This document shows, in pieces, positions 37,849-46,056 of a stretch of DNA of 64,000 nt. A model generated the notes under the pieces. The model made no database searches and had not been told where the DNA came from. It worked only from the letters and a program-made list of their open reading frames with translations. Origin of the DNA: Actinomycetota bacterium (GTDB taxonomy: Bacteria; Actinomycetota; Actinomycetes; Propionibacteriales; Nocardioidaceae). Position 1 is the first letter of the stretch. Each line of letters starts with the position of its first letter. Where the stretch lies: NCBI GenBank assembly GCA_009701885.1, contig WLJH01000020.1, positions 1 through 64,000 of the forward strand, written 5' to 3'. The position numbers and the translations under genes are program-made.

Positions 37849-38568
37849 ATGGAGTCCTGGTTCATCGGGATGATCAGCAACGGCATCATCGCCATCGCCT
37901 ACCTGCTGATCTGCATGGCGATCGTGGTGCCGCTCGCGCGCAGCGGACAGCTGCGCACCAACCCGCTCGGGGCCGCCACCGCCTCGATCTTCTTCTCCTG
38001 CGCCGTGCACCACGGGATCCACGCGATCCACATGCTGCTGCCGTCCTTCGACATCGACACCGAGCGCGGGCTGGCGATGCGGGCGGCGTGGCACTGGCCG
38101 CTGTCGATCTGGGACGTCGTCGGCGCGGTGGTGGCGCTCTACTACTGGAGCCTGCGGCGCAACTACTCCTCGCTCATGGAGGGCGCCCAGCTCTTCCAGG
38201 ACCTGCGCCAGCGCGAGCAGCAGGCCCTCGAGCTCAACGACACCGTCCTGCAGGGACTGGTCGTGGCCAAGATGGCCCTCGACCTCGACGACACCAAGCG
38301 CGCCCACGACTCGTTGAGCGTGTCCATCGACTCCGCCAGCCGGATCATCACCGACCTGCTCGGCAGCAGCGCCACCCTCGACCTGGTCCGGAGCACGCCT
38401 GCCGCGCTGGCGGTCCAGGACGGGGCCGGCCGCTCGGGCGGTACCGCCACGGCGACCGCCGTGGACGTCCCGACCGCCCCCGCCCCGACCAGCGAGGACG
38501 GACCGGTCGCCGCGCCGCCCGAGGACCCGCACCCCCACAGCCACACGAAGGACGCCGAGAGGTCATGA
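37849..38568 (+). CDS. ethylene-receptor-like (ETR1-type) membrane sensor with degenerate HisKA_3 helix
   Basis: 239 aa from the ATG at 37849, after a GGGAGG 8 bp upstream. Three membrane helices (about 5-30, 40-64, 85-103) align without gaps to the ETR1 ethylene-binding domain: N11, Y18, I21, C51 and H55 sit at the spacings of ETR1 D25, Y32, I35, C65 and H69. H54, H58 and H61 add more metal-type ligands on the same helix. Residues about 110-170 form a helix with LELNDTVLQGLVVAKMAL, like the HisKA_3 dimerisation helix but with Asn for the phospho-acceptor His; no ATPase domain follows, only a Pro/Ala tail. The stop overlaps the next start (ATGA). Likely a sensor subunit. Confidence 0.75.
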   Translation: MESWFIGMISNGIIAIAYLLICMAIVVPLARSGQLRTNPLGAATASIFFSCAVHHGIHAIHMLLPSFDIDTERGLAMRAAWHWPLSIWDVVGAVVALYYWSLRRNYSSLMEGAQLFQDLRQREQQALELNDTVLQGLVVAKMALDLDDTKRAHDSLSVSIDSASRIITDLLGSSATLDLVRSTPAALAVQDGAGRSGGTATATAVDVPTAPAPTSEDGPVAAPPEDPHPHSHTKDAERS

Positions 38569-40217
38569 CCATGAGCGCCGCACCCCGAGTCCGTCCGCTC
38601 CGGACAGTCATCATCGACGACACCGCCGACCTCCGTGACCTGCTGCGCCTGGCCCTGGACCGGGGTGGGTTCGACGTCGTCGGCGAGGCCGGGGACGGCA
38701 AGGCCGGCATCGACGTCGTGCGGGCCGAGCGTCCCGACGTCGTGCTGCTGGACCTCTCGATGCCGGTGATGGACGGCCTGGAGGCGCTGCCCACCATCCG
38801 CCGCACGTGCCCCGCGGCGAAGATCATCGTGCTCTCCGGCTTCGGCGCCACGCAGATGTCCGAGCGGGCCATGGCCCAGGGCGCCGACGGCTACGTGCAG
38901 AAGGGCGCCTCGCTCGACTCGATCCTCGACTACGTCCGCGACATGACCGCCGGGGCACCGCCGCGCACCCCGCGCTCGCTCTCCGTCGTCCCGCCCCTGG
39001 ACGCCCCCGAGAGCCTGGCACCGCTCCCGCCGTCCTTCGGCCGACCCGACCCGGCCGCCCCGGCGGGCACGTCGCCCCAGCCGGCCCCCACGCGTGCGGA
39101 CGGCCCGAGCGCCACCGCGCTCGCGACCGACCCCCAGCACGTGCCCGCACCCGCCAGCGCCGAGTCACCGCTCACGCCGGGAGGGGTCAGCGCCTCGCCC
39201 ATCTCCTGGTGGCAGGCGATGAGCATGGCCCCGGTCGGCATCCTCGAGCTCGCCGACGAGCCGCTCTTCCGCATCGTCTACGCCAACACCACCGCCCAGC
39301 GGGTGATCGGCGGCAAGACCAGCCCCGGCACCCCGCTGGGCTTCGCCGCCCCCACCCTGGCCTCGCTCGTGGCCTACCACCGCCTCGACGCCGACGCCTC
39401 CTTCGAGGTCGAGCTCGACGGCGGCACCTGCCGGGCCACCATCCGGCGTACCGGCTGGTCGCTGCTCGTCTATCTCGACTCCACCTCCGACGACGTGGCC
39501 CTGCTGCGCCGCGCCATCGCCACCACCGCCCACGAGATCCGCGGCCCGGTCGCGGTCATCTGCGGCATCGCCGAGGCCAGCGGCTGGGACGGCGACGCCC
39601 AGCTCGACCCGGAGATGCAGCGCCGGCTGATGTCGTCGGTGGCCCGCCAGGCGCGGATGCTCGACAGCATCACCGCCGACCTGCTGACCGCCGCCCAGAT
39701 CCAGCGCGGCACCCTGCGCATCGACCTCGCCCCCGTCTGCGCCCGCAGCGTGGTGGAGTCCGTCGCCGGTGACCGCTACGGCCTCGACGTCGAGATCCTC
39801 GTCGAGGACGACCGGCTCGTCCGCGCCGACGCCCTGCGCCTGGAGCAGATGGTGAGCAACCTGCTGGGCAACGCGATCAAGTACGGCGAGGCGCCGTACA
39901 CCATCCGGATCCGCCCGGACTCCGCCCGACCCGACCACGTCGCCATCGACGTCGTCGACCGTGGCGCGGGCGTGCCCGAGGAGTTCCGCGACCAGCTGTT
40001 CAAGGAGTTCTCCCGCGCCACCGGCACGGTCGCCACGGGCACCGGGCTGGGCCTGCACGTCGTGCGGACCCTCGCCGAGGCGCAGAACGGCCGCGTCACC
40101 TACCGACCGGGCCAGTACGGCGGCTCGGTCTTCACGATCTCCCTGATGGCGGTCAACGAACCGCCGCTCTCCGAGCCGCCCGTGGAGGGAGCGGGCGGAC
40201 CGACCGTCCGGTCCTAG
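38565..40217 (+). CDS. REC-PAS-HisKA-HATPase hybrid signalling protein
   Basis: 550 aa, ATG at 38565 (alternative 38571), coupled by ATGA to the sensor gene. The receiver domain (about 14-125) has the acidic pair IIDDTAD, phospho-acceptor in LLDLSMPVMDG (about residue 64), LSGFG and the Lys of YVQKGAS. A Pro/Ala linker (126-208) leads to a PAS-like part (about 212-310). The HisKA helix has TTAHEIRGPV (His about 323), and the HATPase_c domain has N-box LLGNAIKYGE, DRGAGVPEEF and GTGLGLHVV. An N-terminal receiver before a kinase is the reverse of the usual order. Output and partners unknown. Confidence 0.88.
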   Translation: MTMSAAPRVRPLRTVIIDDTADLRDLLRLALDRGGFDVVGEAGDGKAGIDVVRAERPDVVLLDLSMPVMDGLEALPTIRRTCPAAKIIVLSGFGATQMSERAMAQGADGYVQKGASLDSILDYVRDMTAGAPPRTPRSLSVVPPLDAPESLAPLPPSFGRPDPAAPAGTSPQPAPTRADGPSATALATDPQHVPAPASAESPLTPGGVSASPISWWQAMSMAPVGILELADEPLFRIVYANTTAQRVIGGKTSPGTPLGFAAPTLASLVAYHRLDADASFEVELDGGTCRATIRRTGWSLLVYLDSTSDDVALLRRAIATTAHEIRGPVAVICGIAEASGWDGDAQLDPEMQRRLMSSVARQARMLDSITADLLTAAQIQRGTLRIDLAPVCARSVVESVAGDRYGLDVEILVEDDRLVRADALRLEQMVSNLLGNAIKYGEAPYTIRIRPDSARPDHVAIDVVDRGAGVPEEFRDQLFKEFSRATGTVATGTGLGLHVVRTLAEAQNGRVTYRPGQYGGSVFTISLMAVNEPPLSEPPVEGAGGPTVRS

Positions 40218-40250
40218 CCGGCCGGCCGATCCGCAGGATCAGGGAGTGCC

Positions 40251-40291
40251 GACCCCTGGCCACCCCCCGGGCGGGGGCGTGGTCAGGGGTC
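40251..40291 (+). terminator. terminator-like hairpin after the hybrid kinase
   Basis: GACCCCTGGCCACCCCCC pairs with GGGGGCGTGGTCAGGGGTC over about 18 bp with mismatches and a short loop, 34 bp after the stop of the kinase gene. The strongest candidate for the end of the 37-40.2 kb transcript. Confidence 0.55.
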
Positions 40292-40323
40292 CGGCCTGAT
40301 GTTTCGGGGTGGGTGCTGGGTCG

Positions 40324-40483
40324 TGGGGCGCGTCGACGGCCGGTGGCGCTCCCGGCTCAGCCCCCACCCGGCGGCGGAGATCCACCCCTTCCGCTCCTTC
40401 GTCGCTCCAGGGGGGCCAGTCCCATCCATCCACCGCCGGGTGGGGGCTGAGCCGTCCGCGTGGACGACCGTCGACCCGCCCCG
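40324..40483. repeat. large inverted repeat with 22-bp perfect arms
   Basis: CGGCTCAGCCCCCACCCGGCGG at 40353-40374 is exactly complementary to 40433-40454, with a 58-nt loop. The stem continues outward imperfectly (GGGGCG.GTCGACGG at about 40325 against CCGTCGAC..GCCCC near 40482), giving about 50-bp arms. Translated either way it yields short Pro/Arg/Trp-rich peptides of the kind often annotated as spurious in actinobacteria. It is the largest structured part of the 337-bp gap 40218-40554; the rest (40484-40554) shows nothing clear. Confidence 0.8.
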
Positions 40484-40554
40484 CGTCCTCGCTCGGCTGA
40501 GTTGTGTGCTCGCCGATGAGGTCGCACAGGTGCTGCTGCGCGGTGTCGGTCGGG

Positions 40555-41556
40555 TCAGCTCGACGTGGACGGCTCGCCGCTCTGGGCCTCCGGGGGCGCC
40601 TGGTGCTCGGGGAAGGAGCGCTCGGCGGTGACCTCGTCGACCAGCACGGTGCGGCAGAAGTCCTCGCCGAAGGGCGTGAGGTGGATGCTGCGTCGCACGA
40701 CCTTGGCGAACTTCACCGAGTGCATCGCGGCGAGCACGTCGGGCTGGGCCTCGACGACCTGGTACTCCAGCGGGTCCTTCAGCGGCTCCCGGGAGAACCA
40801 CACGAGCCCGAGCCGGTGGAGGTTGTTGAGGTACGCCGGCACCTGCTCGACGTAGCGCACGCCGGAGCGGGCGCCGATCATCGTGAGGCCCGGGGCGATC
40901 AGCTGGCTGCTCACCATCCCGATCGGGCCGCCGGTGCGCACGTCGACGCTCGGCTGGGGGCCCTTCTCCAGCAGCAGCACGAGGATGCGCGCCTCGTCGG
41001 GCGCCAGCTCGCTGAGGATCCGGTCGTACGCCGGGTGGCCGGCCTCGCTGGACCAGACGTCGCGGGAGCGCTCGAGCAGCTCGGCGCCCTTGTCGCGCAG
41101 CGAGCGGGCGCGGGGCTCCTCCGGGCCGACCGTGCCGGGGACGACGGAGGGCACCGTGCCGTTGACCGGCTCGCGGATGGCGCCCAGCGACTCGGCGGCG
41201 CGCAGCAGGGCGGTGCCGACCGGGGTGCCGCCGGAGACGGCGCGGGCCAGGTCGGAGACGACCTGCGCGGCCTCGGTGGCGTCCTGGGCCAGGCGGGCGG
41301 CCTCGTCGCGGTTGGTCGCGGCCCGGGCGAGCCGGCGGGCAGAGCGCACGTAGCTCTTCACGCCCCACTCGGTCGTGTGGAGGGCGGCGTACCCGGCGAC
41401 CCGCGCGAGGCCGGGGAGGGCCTCGACGGCGGGGACCACCTGGGCCTGCCCGGGCAGGGCGCGCGGGGCCGACCGGCCGTCGGCGCGGCCGTCGAGGCGG
41501 GTCTCGACGCGGGGCCCGACCTGATCGGGGTGGGCCTCGCGGGGAGGCTGGCTCAC
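40555..41556 (-). CDS. Abi-alpha / DUF4393-like protein
   Basis: 333 aa from GTG 41556. The C-terminal half (about 165-300) resembles DUF4393 (Abi_alpha): [39 protein letters not shown] and [13 protein letters not shown], a pattern of helices ending in a winged-helix-like part. The N-terminal third is Arg/Ala-rich and less conserved. GTGA overlap with the DUF445 gene implies coupled translation. Abi_alpha is named from lactococcal phage-abortive genes, but the family is broad, so phage defence is only a hypothesis. Confidence 0.7.
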   Translation of the reverse strand: MSQPPREAHPDQVGPRVETRLDGRADGRSAPRALPGQAQVVPAVEALPGLARVAGYAALHTTEWGVKSYVRSARRLARAATNRDEAARLAQDATEAAQVVSDLARAVSGGTPVGTALLRAAESLGAIREPVNGTVPSVVPGTVGPEEPRARSLRDKGAELLERSRDVWSSEAGHPAYDRILSELAPDEARILVLLLEKGPQPSVDVRTGGPIGMVSSQLIAPGLTMIGARSGVRYVEQVPAYLNNLHRLGLVWFSREPLKDPLEYQVVEAQPDVLAAMHSVKFAKVVRRSIHLTPFGEDFCRTVLVDEVTAERSFPEHQAPPEAQSGEPSTSS

Positions 41557-42866
41557 GTGGCGACCCCGAAGATCCACAGGTGCAGGAAGCCACCGGCGAG
41601 GCCCATGATCGCGCCGTGGGCGTAGAGCATCCACTCGTCCTCCTTGATCGCCGAGCGCATCATCTCGACGAAGTCGCGCGGCGGGAGCTCCTTGGTGCGG
41701 GTCGCGATGAGGGTGCGGATCTTCTCCGACTGCCGCTTGCTGAACTCGGGGTCCTTGAACGGCACGAGCGTGCGCCCGACCGCCTCCTGGGCCACCGAGT
41801 CGCGGATGGTGTCGAAGCGTGCGGGACCCATGGCCACGCGCACCGCGGCCTTCGCCGGGCCGGCTGCCTGCTCGATCGCCGGGCGCAGCGCCGTGGCGAG
41901 CATCTGCCGGGTGCGGTCGCCGCTGGGGCCGTCGAGGATGAAGTCGCCGATCCGCTCCAGGGTGATGACGTCCTCGGCGATGATCCGGGCGTAGACCTCG
42001 GCGGCCTCGTCCTGGCGGCGCAGGAAGAGCCCGTGCACGCGGATGCCGAGGATCCGCTTGGGCTCCGGCGGCTCGAAGATCAGCCACATGCCCAGGGCGT
42101 TGGTGACCCAGCCGACGACCACGCCGAGCACCGGCAGCAGCCACCAGAGCTTGAAGATGCTGTCGACGAAGGCGACCGGGATGCCGAGCAGGAACCCGAA
42201 GATGAAGCCGAAGGCCACCATGAGGTTGAGCTCGCGCTGGCCGAAGTCGCGGAAGATCTTGACGACCAGGGCGGGGTTCTCGCGGAAGTGGTCGATGACC
42301 ATGATCTTCGGGTCGAGGATCTGGTCGATGTGCACCCCGATCTCGTGGGTCACGTTGCCGACGACGCTGGGCAGCTGTGCCTGCACCCGGTCGATGACGG
42401 CGGCGCGCACGGGCCGCGGCAGGTCGCGCCACAGCCGTGGGTGCTCGCGGCGCATGACCTCGTCGACCAGCCCCGGGATCTCGGGGCGGAAGGTCGTGAC
42501 GATGTGCTCGGCGATCTTGTCCGGCTCCAGCTGCTGGTAGAACTCCGACGGCGTGCCGAGCTTGGCGATCGCCTTGTCCACCGCGATCGAGCCCATCTTG
42601 GCCGCGCGCGCGGGCACGATGCCCTGCCAGCCGATGCCGCCCTGCAGCACGCCCGGCACCTCTTGGGCCTTGCGCGGCAGCACGCTGGCGAGCTCGCGCA
42701 TGCCGGGGATCCGCACTCCCTTGAAGTGCACGGGCGAGAACAGCATCCACAGGCCCGACCAGTTGATCAGCCACCCGATGACGCCGGTGAAGACCGGGAT
42801 GGTCAGGAAGTGGACCCAGTCCACGTCCGCGGCCCAAACGCGTGCCCAGTCCAGCAACCAGTCCAC
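41553..42866 (-). CDS. DUF445 family membrane protein
   Basis: 437 aa. N-terminal membrane helix around [19 protein letters not shown], then a long soluble region with [19 protein letters not shown], a central pair of helices (about 218-262, ending in [12 protein letters not shown], a repeat of the N-terminal WLINW.. motif), and a C-terminal membrane helix. Family of unknown function found in many bacteria. GTG start 42866; GTGA overlap with the following gene, so the two form an operon. Confidence 0.85.
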   Translation of the reverse strand: MDWLLDWARVWAADVDWVHFLTIPVFTGVIGWLINWSGLWMLFSPVHFKGVRIPGMRELASVLPRKAQEVPGVLQGGIGWQGIVPARAAKMGSIAVDKAIAKLGTPSEFYQQLEPDKIAEHIVTTFRPEIPGLVDEVMRREHPRLWRDLPRPVRAAVIDRVQAQLPSVVGNVTHEIGVHIDQILDPKIMVIDHFRENPALVVKIFRDFGQRELNLMVAFGFIFGFLLGIPVAFVDSIFKLWWLLPVLGVVVGWVTNALGMWLIFEPPEPKRILGIRVHGLFLRRQDEAAEVYARIIAEDVITLERIGDFILDGPSGDRTRQMLATALRPAIEQAAGPAKAAVRVAMGPARFDTIRDSVAQEAVGRTLVPFKDPEFSKRQSEKIRTLIATRTKELPPRDFVEMMRSAIKEDEWMLYAHGAIMGLAGGFLHLWIFGVAT

Positions 42867-42992
42867 GTCAGGTCTCCTCGGTCAGCCCCATCGTCCGAGA
42901 CGATCCACCAGAGGGTAGTGGCGACCACCACAGCCGCACCAGGTGTCCCTGACCACCCCGCGCCCGCCCCTGGCGCCCGCTACGGTCTGCGT

Positions 42993-44924
42993 GTGGTCCA
43001 GCACACGTCCCCCTCGCAGGCCGGGACGGCCCGGCCTGCGGTCGCCGAGGCGCTCGCCGACCTGCCCCCGCACCTGGTCCGCACCTTCGAGCGCCGCGTG
43101 GACCGGTGGCTGCCGGACCTGCGCGCCGGCGTCGAGCCGTTGTACGACGACGCCGACACCGTCGTGGACCGGCTGCTCGCCGTCGCGGCCCGCCGCTTCG
43201 CCGCACGCCCCGCGGACCTGCACGACCTCGACGAGCGCCGCGTCCTGGCGCCGGACTGGTTCCAGCAGCCGGGGGTGCTGGGCTACGCGGCGTACGTCGA
43301 CCGCTACGCGGGGACCCTCCAGGGCGTCGCCGGGCGGCTGGACCACCTGCAGGAGCTCGGCGTCACGTACCTCCACCTGCTGCCGCTGCTGCAGCCGCGG
43401 CCGGCGCCGCACGACGGCGGGTACGCCGTGGCCGACTACCGCTCCGTGCGCGCCGACCTGGGCACGATGGACGACCTGCGCGACCTGGCCGGCTCGCTGC
43501 GCGAGCGCGGGATGAGCCTGTGCCTGGACCTGGTGCTCAACCACGTCGCGCGTGAGCACGAGTGGGCAGCCCGCGCACGGGCCGGCGAGGCGGCGTACCG
43601 CGACTTCTTCCTCACCTACCCCGACCGCACCGAGCCGGACCGCTGGGAGGAGACGCTGCCGGAGATCTTCCCTGACTTCGCACCCGGCAACTTCAGCTGG
43701 GACGAGGAGCTCGGCGGCTGGGTCTGGACGACCTTCAACGCCTGGCAGTGGGACCTGAACTGGGCCAACCCCGCGGTGCTGGAGGAGTTCGCCGACATCA
43801 TCTGCGACCTCGCCAACACCGGCTGCGAGGTCTTCCGGCTCGACGCGATCGCCTTCGTGTGGAAGCGGCTCGGCACCAACTGCCAGAACCAGCCCGAGGT
43901 GCACGCGCTCACCCAGGCGCTGCGCACGGTGGCGCGGATCGCCTGCCCGGCGGTGGTCTTCCTGGCCGAGGCGATCGTCGGGCCGCGTGACCTGCTGGCC
44001 TACCTCGGCGAGGGCGAGCGGCACGGCAAGGTCAGCGACCTCGCCTACCACAACGCGCTGATGGTGCACCTGTGGTCGATGCTCGCCAGTGGCGACACCC
44101 GGCTCTCCTCCAAGGCTCTCGCGGCGCTGCCCCCGCCGCCCTCGACCACCGGCTGGATCACCTACGCCCGCTGCCACGACGACATCGGCTGGGCGATCAC
44201 CGACGAGGACGCCGCCGCGGTCGGGCTCTGGGGCTCGGCGCACCGCCGCTTCCTCGCCGACTGGTACGACGGGTCCTTCGCCGGCTCCTGGTCGCGCGGC
44301 CTGGTCTTCCAGTTCAACCCCGTCACCGGCGACAAGCGCACCTCCGGCTCGCTGGCCTCCCTGGCCGGGCTCGAGGCCGGGGACCCGCTCTCCCTGGAGC
44401 GGATCCTGCTGCTGCACGCCGCGATCCTCGGCTTCGGCGGGGTGCCGGTGATCTGGATGGGCGACGAGGTGGGCCTGCTCAACGACCCCGACTGGGACTC
44501 CGAGCCCGAGCACGCCGACGACAACCGCTGGGTCCACCGCCCCCGCATGCCCTGGGTCGAGGGCACCCACCGCCCGCCCGACCCGCACGGGCTGCTGCCC
44601 CGGCTCCAGCACCTCGTCGACGTACGCCGCTCGCTGCCCCACCTGCACGCCGCGACCCCCGCCACCGTGCTCGAGATCGCCCCCGACGGGGTCTTCGCCG
44701 TGCTGCGCCGCCACCCCCACGGACCGTTCCTCGCCCTGCACAACATGACCCCGACCCCGCGCCGGGTGCCGTGGTGGGTGCTGGAGCACGTCGGGCTGGG
44801 CCGCTCCGGCACGGCCGTCACCGACCACCTCGGCGGCCTGTCCGGCCCCACCGCCCTGCACGCCACCGACACCGGCGGCTCGGTCGACCTCGCGCCGTAC
44901 CAGGTGCGCTGGCTGACCGCCTGA
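42993..44924 (+). CDS. GH13 amylosucrase-like alpha-glucan enzyme
   Basis: 643 aa. Clear amylosucrase-subfamily (GH13_4) sequence: an N-terminal helical domain (about 1-100), [21 protein letters not shown], the nucleophile region [24 protein letters not shown] (Asp about 293), the acid/base region [11 protein letters not shown] (Glu about 335) and [10 protein letters not shown] (about 390-400), then a C-terminal beta domain. Amylosucrases transfer glucose from sucrose to glucan or act as isomerases/hydrolases; exact specificity not decidable. GTG at 42993 is the first start in frame that avoids the antisense region of the DUF445 start. Confidence 0.9.
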   Translation: MVQHTSPSQAGTARPAVAEALADLPPHLVRTFERRVDRWLPDLRAGVEPLYDDADTVVDRLLAVAARRFAARPADLHDLDERRVLAPDWFQQPGVLGYAAYVDRYAGTLQGVAGRLDHLQELGVTYLHLLPLLQPRPAPHDGGYAVADYRSVRADLGTMDDLRDLAGSLRERGMSLCLDLVLNHVAREHEWAARARAGEAAYRDFFLTYPDRTEPDRWEETLPEIFPDFAPGNFSWDEELGGWVWTTFNAWQWDLNWANPAVLEEFADIICDLANTGCEVFRLDAIAFVWKRLGTNCQNQPEVHALTQALRTVARIACPAVVFLAEAIVGPRDLLAYLGEGERHGKVSDLAYHNALMVHLWSMLASGDTRLSSKALAALPPPPSTTGWITYARCHDDIGWAITDEDAAAVGLWGSAHRRFLADWYDGSFAGSWSRGLVFQFNPVTGDKRTSGSLASLAGLEAGDPLSLERILLLHAAILGFGGVPVIWMGDEVGLLNDPDWDSEPEHADDNRWVHRPRMPWVEGTHRPPDPHGLLPRLQHLVDVRRSLPHLHAATPATVLEIAPDGVFAVLRRHPHGPFLALHNMTPTPRRVPWWVLEHVGLGRSGTAVTDHLGGLSGPTALHATDTGGSVDLAPYQVRWLTA

Positions 44925-44972
44925 GCACCTCCGCTGCGTTTCACCCTCCAGGGTCGCGGGTAGCCCCGCTGC

Positions 44973-45098
44973 GTGAGCCAGATGACGGTGCGCCACGAGG
45001 CCCTGTCCCTCGCCCAGCAAGTGCTCGAGGTCCTGACCCGTGCTCTGCTCACACGTCGTCCGGGCGCCGGACCTCGCCCCGACGGGAGCCTGGGATGA
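44973..45098 (+). CDS. possible small ORF, 41 aa, coupled to the next gene
   Basis: From GTG at 44973 to TGA at 45098 the frame is open and encodes a 41-residue peptide with a helical first half (HEALSLAQQVLEVLTRALL) and a basic/Gly-Pro end. The stop overlaps the next ATG by 4 bp (ATGA), the pattern of translational coupling. There is no good SD, so this is a candidate only. Confidence 0.4.
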   Translation: MSQMTVRHEALSLAQQVLEVLTRALLTRRPGAGPRPDGSLG

Positions 45099-45550
45099 GT
45101 CGCGAGATCGACGCGTGGAGCCCAGCGCGCACCAAGACGTTCAAGCCGGAGCTGAGGCTCACCACGTCCGCCTCGACGCTCGTGGCGCTGGAGGTCCTGG
45201 ACCTGGCGCTGCGCCAGCGGGACTACAAGATCCTGGACCGCACCGCCGCGTCGCTCAGGGCCAGGTACATCGACTGGTTCGACCTCATCTCGGGCGGTAT
45301 CAACCGGACCGTGCTCCACCTGACGGTCCAGCAGGACGTCACCCCGGAGCGACCGACCTCGACCACCGTCGTCGTCCGCGCCCGCTCTCTGGACTCCGAC
45401 CAGAAGGCGCGCAAGCTCGCCGCCGAAGGGCTCTCCAACGCCCTGGCCATGCTCCGCGCGCAGGGCCACGCCGCCCAGGCCACCGACTGGTACGACGCCG
45501 ACCGGGGCGCACCGGGCGCGCCCGGCGAGGGGACCGACGGGTACCCGTGA
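45095..45550 (+). CDS. conserved hypothetical protein, 151 aa
   Basis: 151 aa from the ATG at 45095, soluble, with no signal peptide or membrane segment. It has a mostly alpha/beta look: an ARTKTFKPELRLTTSASTLVALEVLDLAL start, LHLTVQQDV and TTVVVRARS strands, then a helix (KARKLAAEGLSNALAMLRAQG). I recognise no family. The longer open frame from 44072 overlaps the GH13 gene out of frame and is not real. Confidence 0.65.
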   Translation: MSREIDAWSPARTKTFKPELRLTTSASTLVALEVLDLALRQRDYKILDRTAASLRARYIDWFDLISGGINRTVLHLTVQQDVTPERPTSTTVVVRARSLDSDQKARKLAAEGLSNALAMLRAQGHAAQATDWYDADRGAPGAPGEGTDGYP

Positions 45551-45595
45551 GCACCGAGGTCACACCCTGGGCTGGGTCAGCGCAACAGCCGGGGA

Positions 45596-46042
45596 TCAGC
45601 GGGGGCGGCGCCAGACGACGAGGGAGGAGCCGGGGTCGGGCGAGCGCAGGACGGGGAGCCGCTCGGGAGACCGGCCCGTGGAGCGACGACGGTCGAGCGC
45701 TTGGCGCAGGGCCTCCCGGGTGGCCTCGAGCTCGACCTGGAGCTCCTCGTTGCGGGAGGCCAGGGCGGCGACGCGGTTCTCGAGGTCGAGGATCCGGCGC
45801 ACGCCCTCGATGCCGATGCCGGCGGAGGTGAGCTCGGAGATCTCGCGCAGCCGCTCGAGGTCGCGCTGGGAGTAGCGGCGCCCACCGCCCCCGGTGCGGC
45901 CGGGGGTGATCAGCCCGAGCCGCTCGTAGGTGCGCAGGGTCTGCGGGTGCAGCCCGGTGAGCTCGGCGGCCACCGAGATGACGAAGACCGCGGCGTCGGG
46001 ATCAGCCCCGAAGGGCCCGAGGGAGCTGCGTCCGGACATCAC
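45596..46042 (-). CDS. hspR: heat shock repressor HspR (MerR family)
   Basis: 148 aa. N-terminal MerR winged helix VISVAAELTGLHPQTLRTYERLGLITPGRT (about 20-50), then a GGGRRYSQRDLERLREI wing region and a coiled-coil dimer helix (about 80-115). HspR binds HAIR boxes with DnaK as co-repressor, closing a feedback loop. Last gene of dnaK-grpE-dnaJ-hspR, starting 14 bp after dnaJ ends. Start is GTG 46042 or the adjacent ATG 46039; both follow AGGAGAAGG. Confidence 0.95.
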   Translation of the reverse strand: MMSGRSSLGPFGADPDAAVFVISVAAELTGLHPQTLRTYERLGLITPGRTGGGGRRYSQRDLERLREISELTSAGIGIEGVRRILDLENRVAALASRNEELQVELEATREALRQALDRRRSTGRSPERLPVLRSPDPGSSLVVWRRPR

Positions 46043-46056
46043 CCGCCCACCTTCTC

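Noticed and set aside
37035..40217. Cassette as a simple two-component system
   Set aside because: No DNA-binding response regulator is present and the sensor gene lacks an ATPase domain.
40555..41556. Confident phage-defence call for the DUF4393-like gene
   Set aside because: Family name alone is weak evidence and neighbours are not defence genes.
40283..41593. 436-aa open frame on the minus strand over the DUF4393-like gene and palindrome
   Set aside because: Arg/Pro/Ala-rich shadow; the in-frame alternative with DUF4393 features fits better. Its C-terminal part is the known kind of spurious repeat-derived peptide.
42882..45020. 712-aa open frame on the minus strand opposite the GH13 gene
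   Set aside because: Antisense to an enzyme with intact catalytic motifs; low-complexity sequence.
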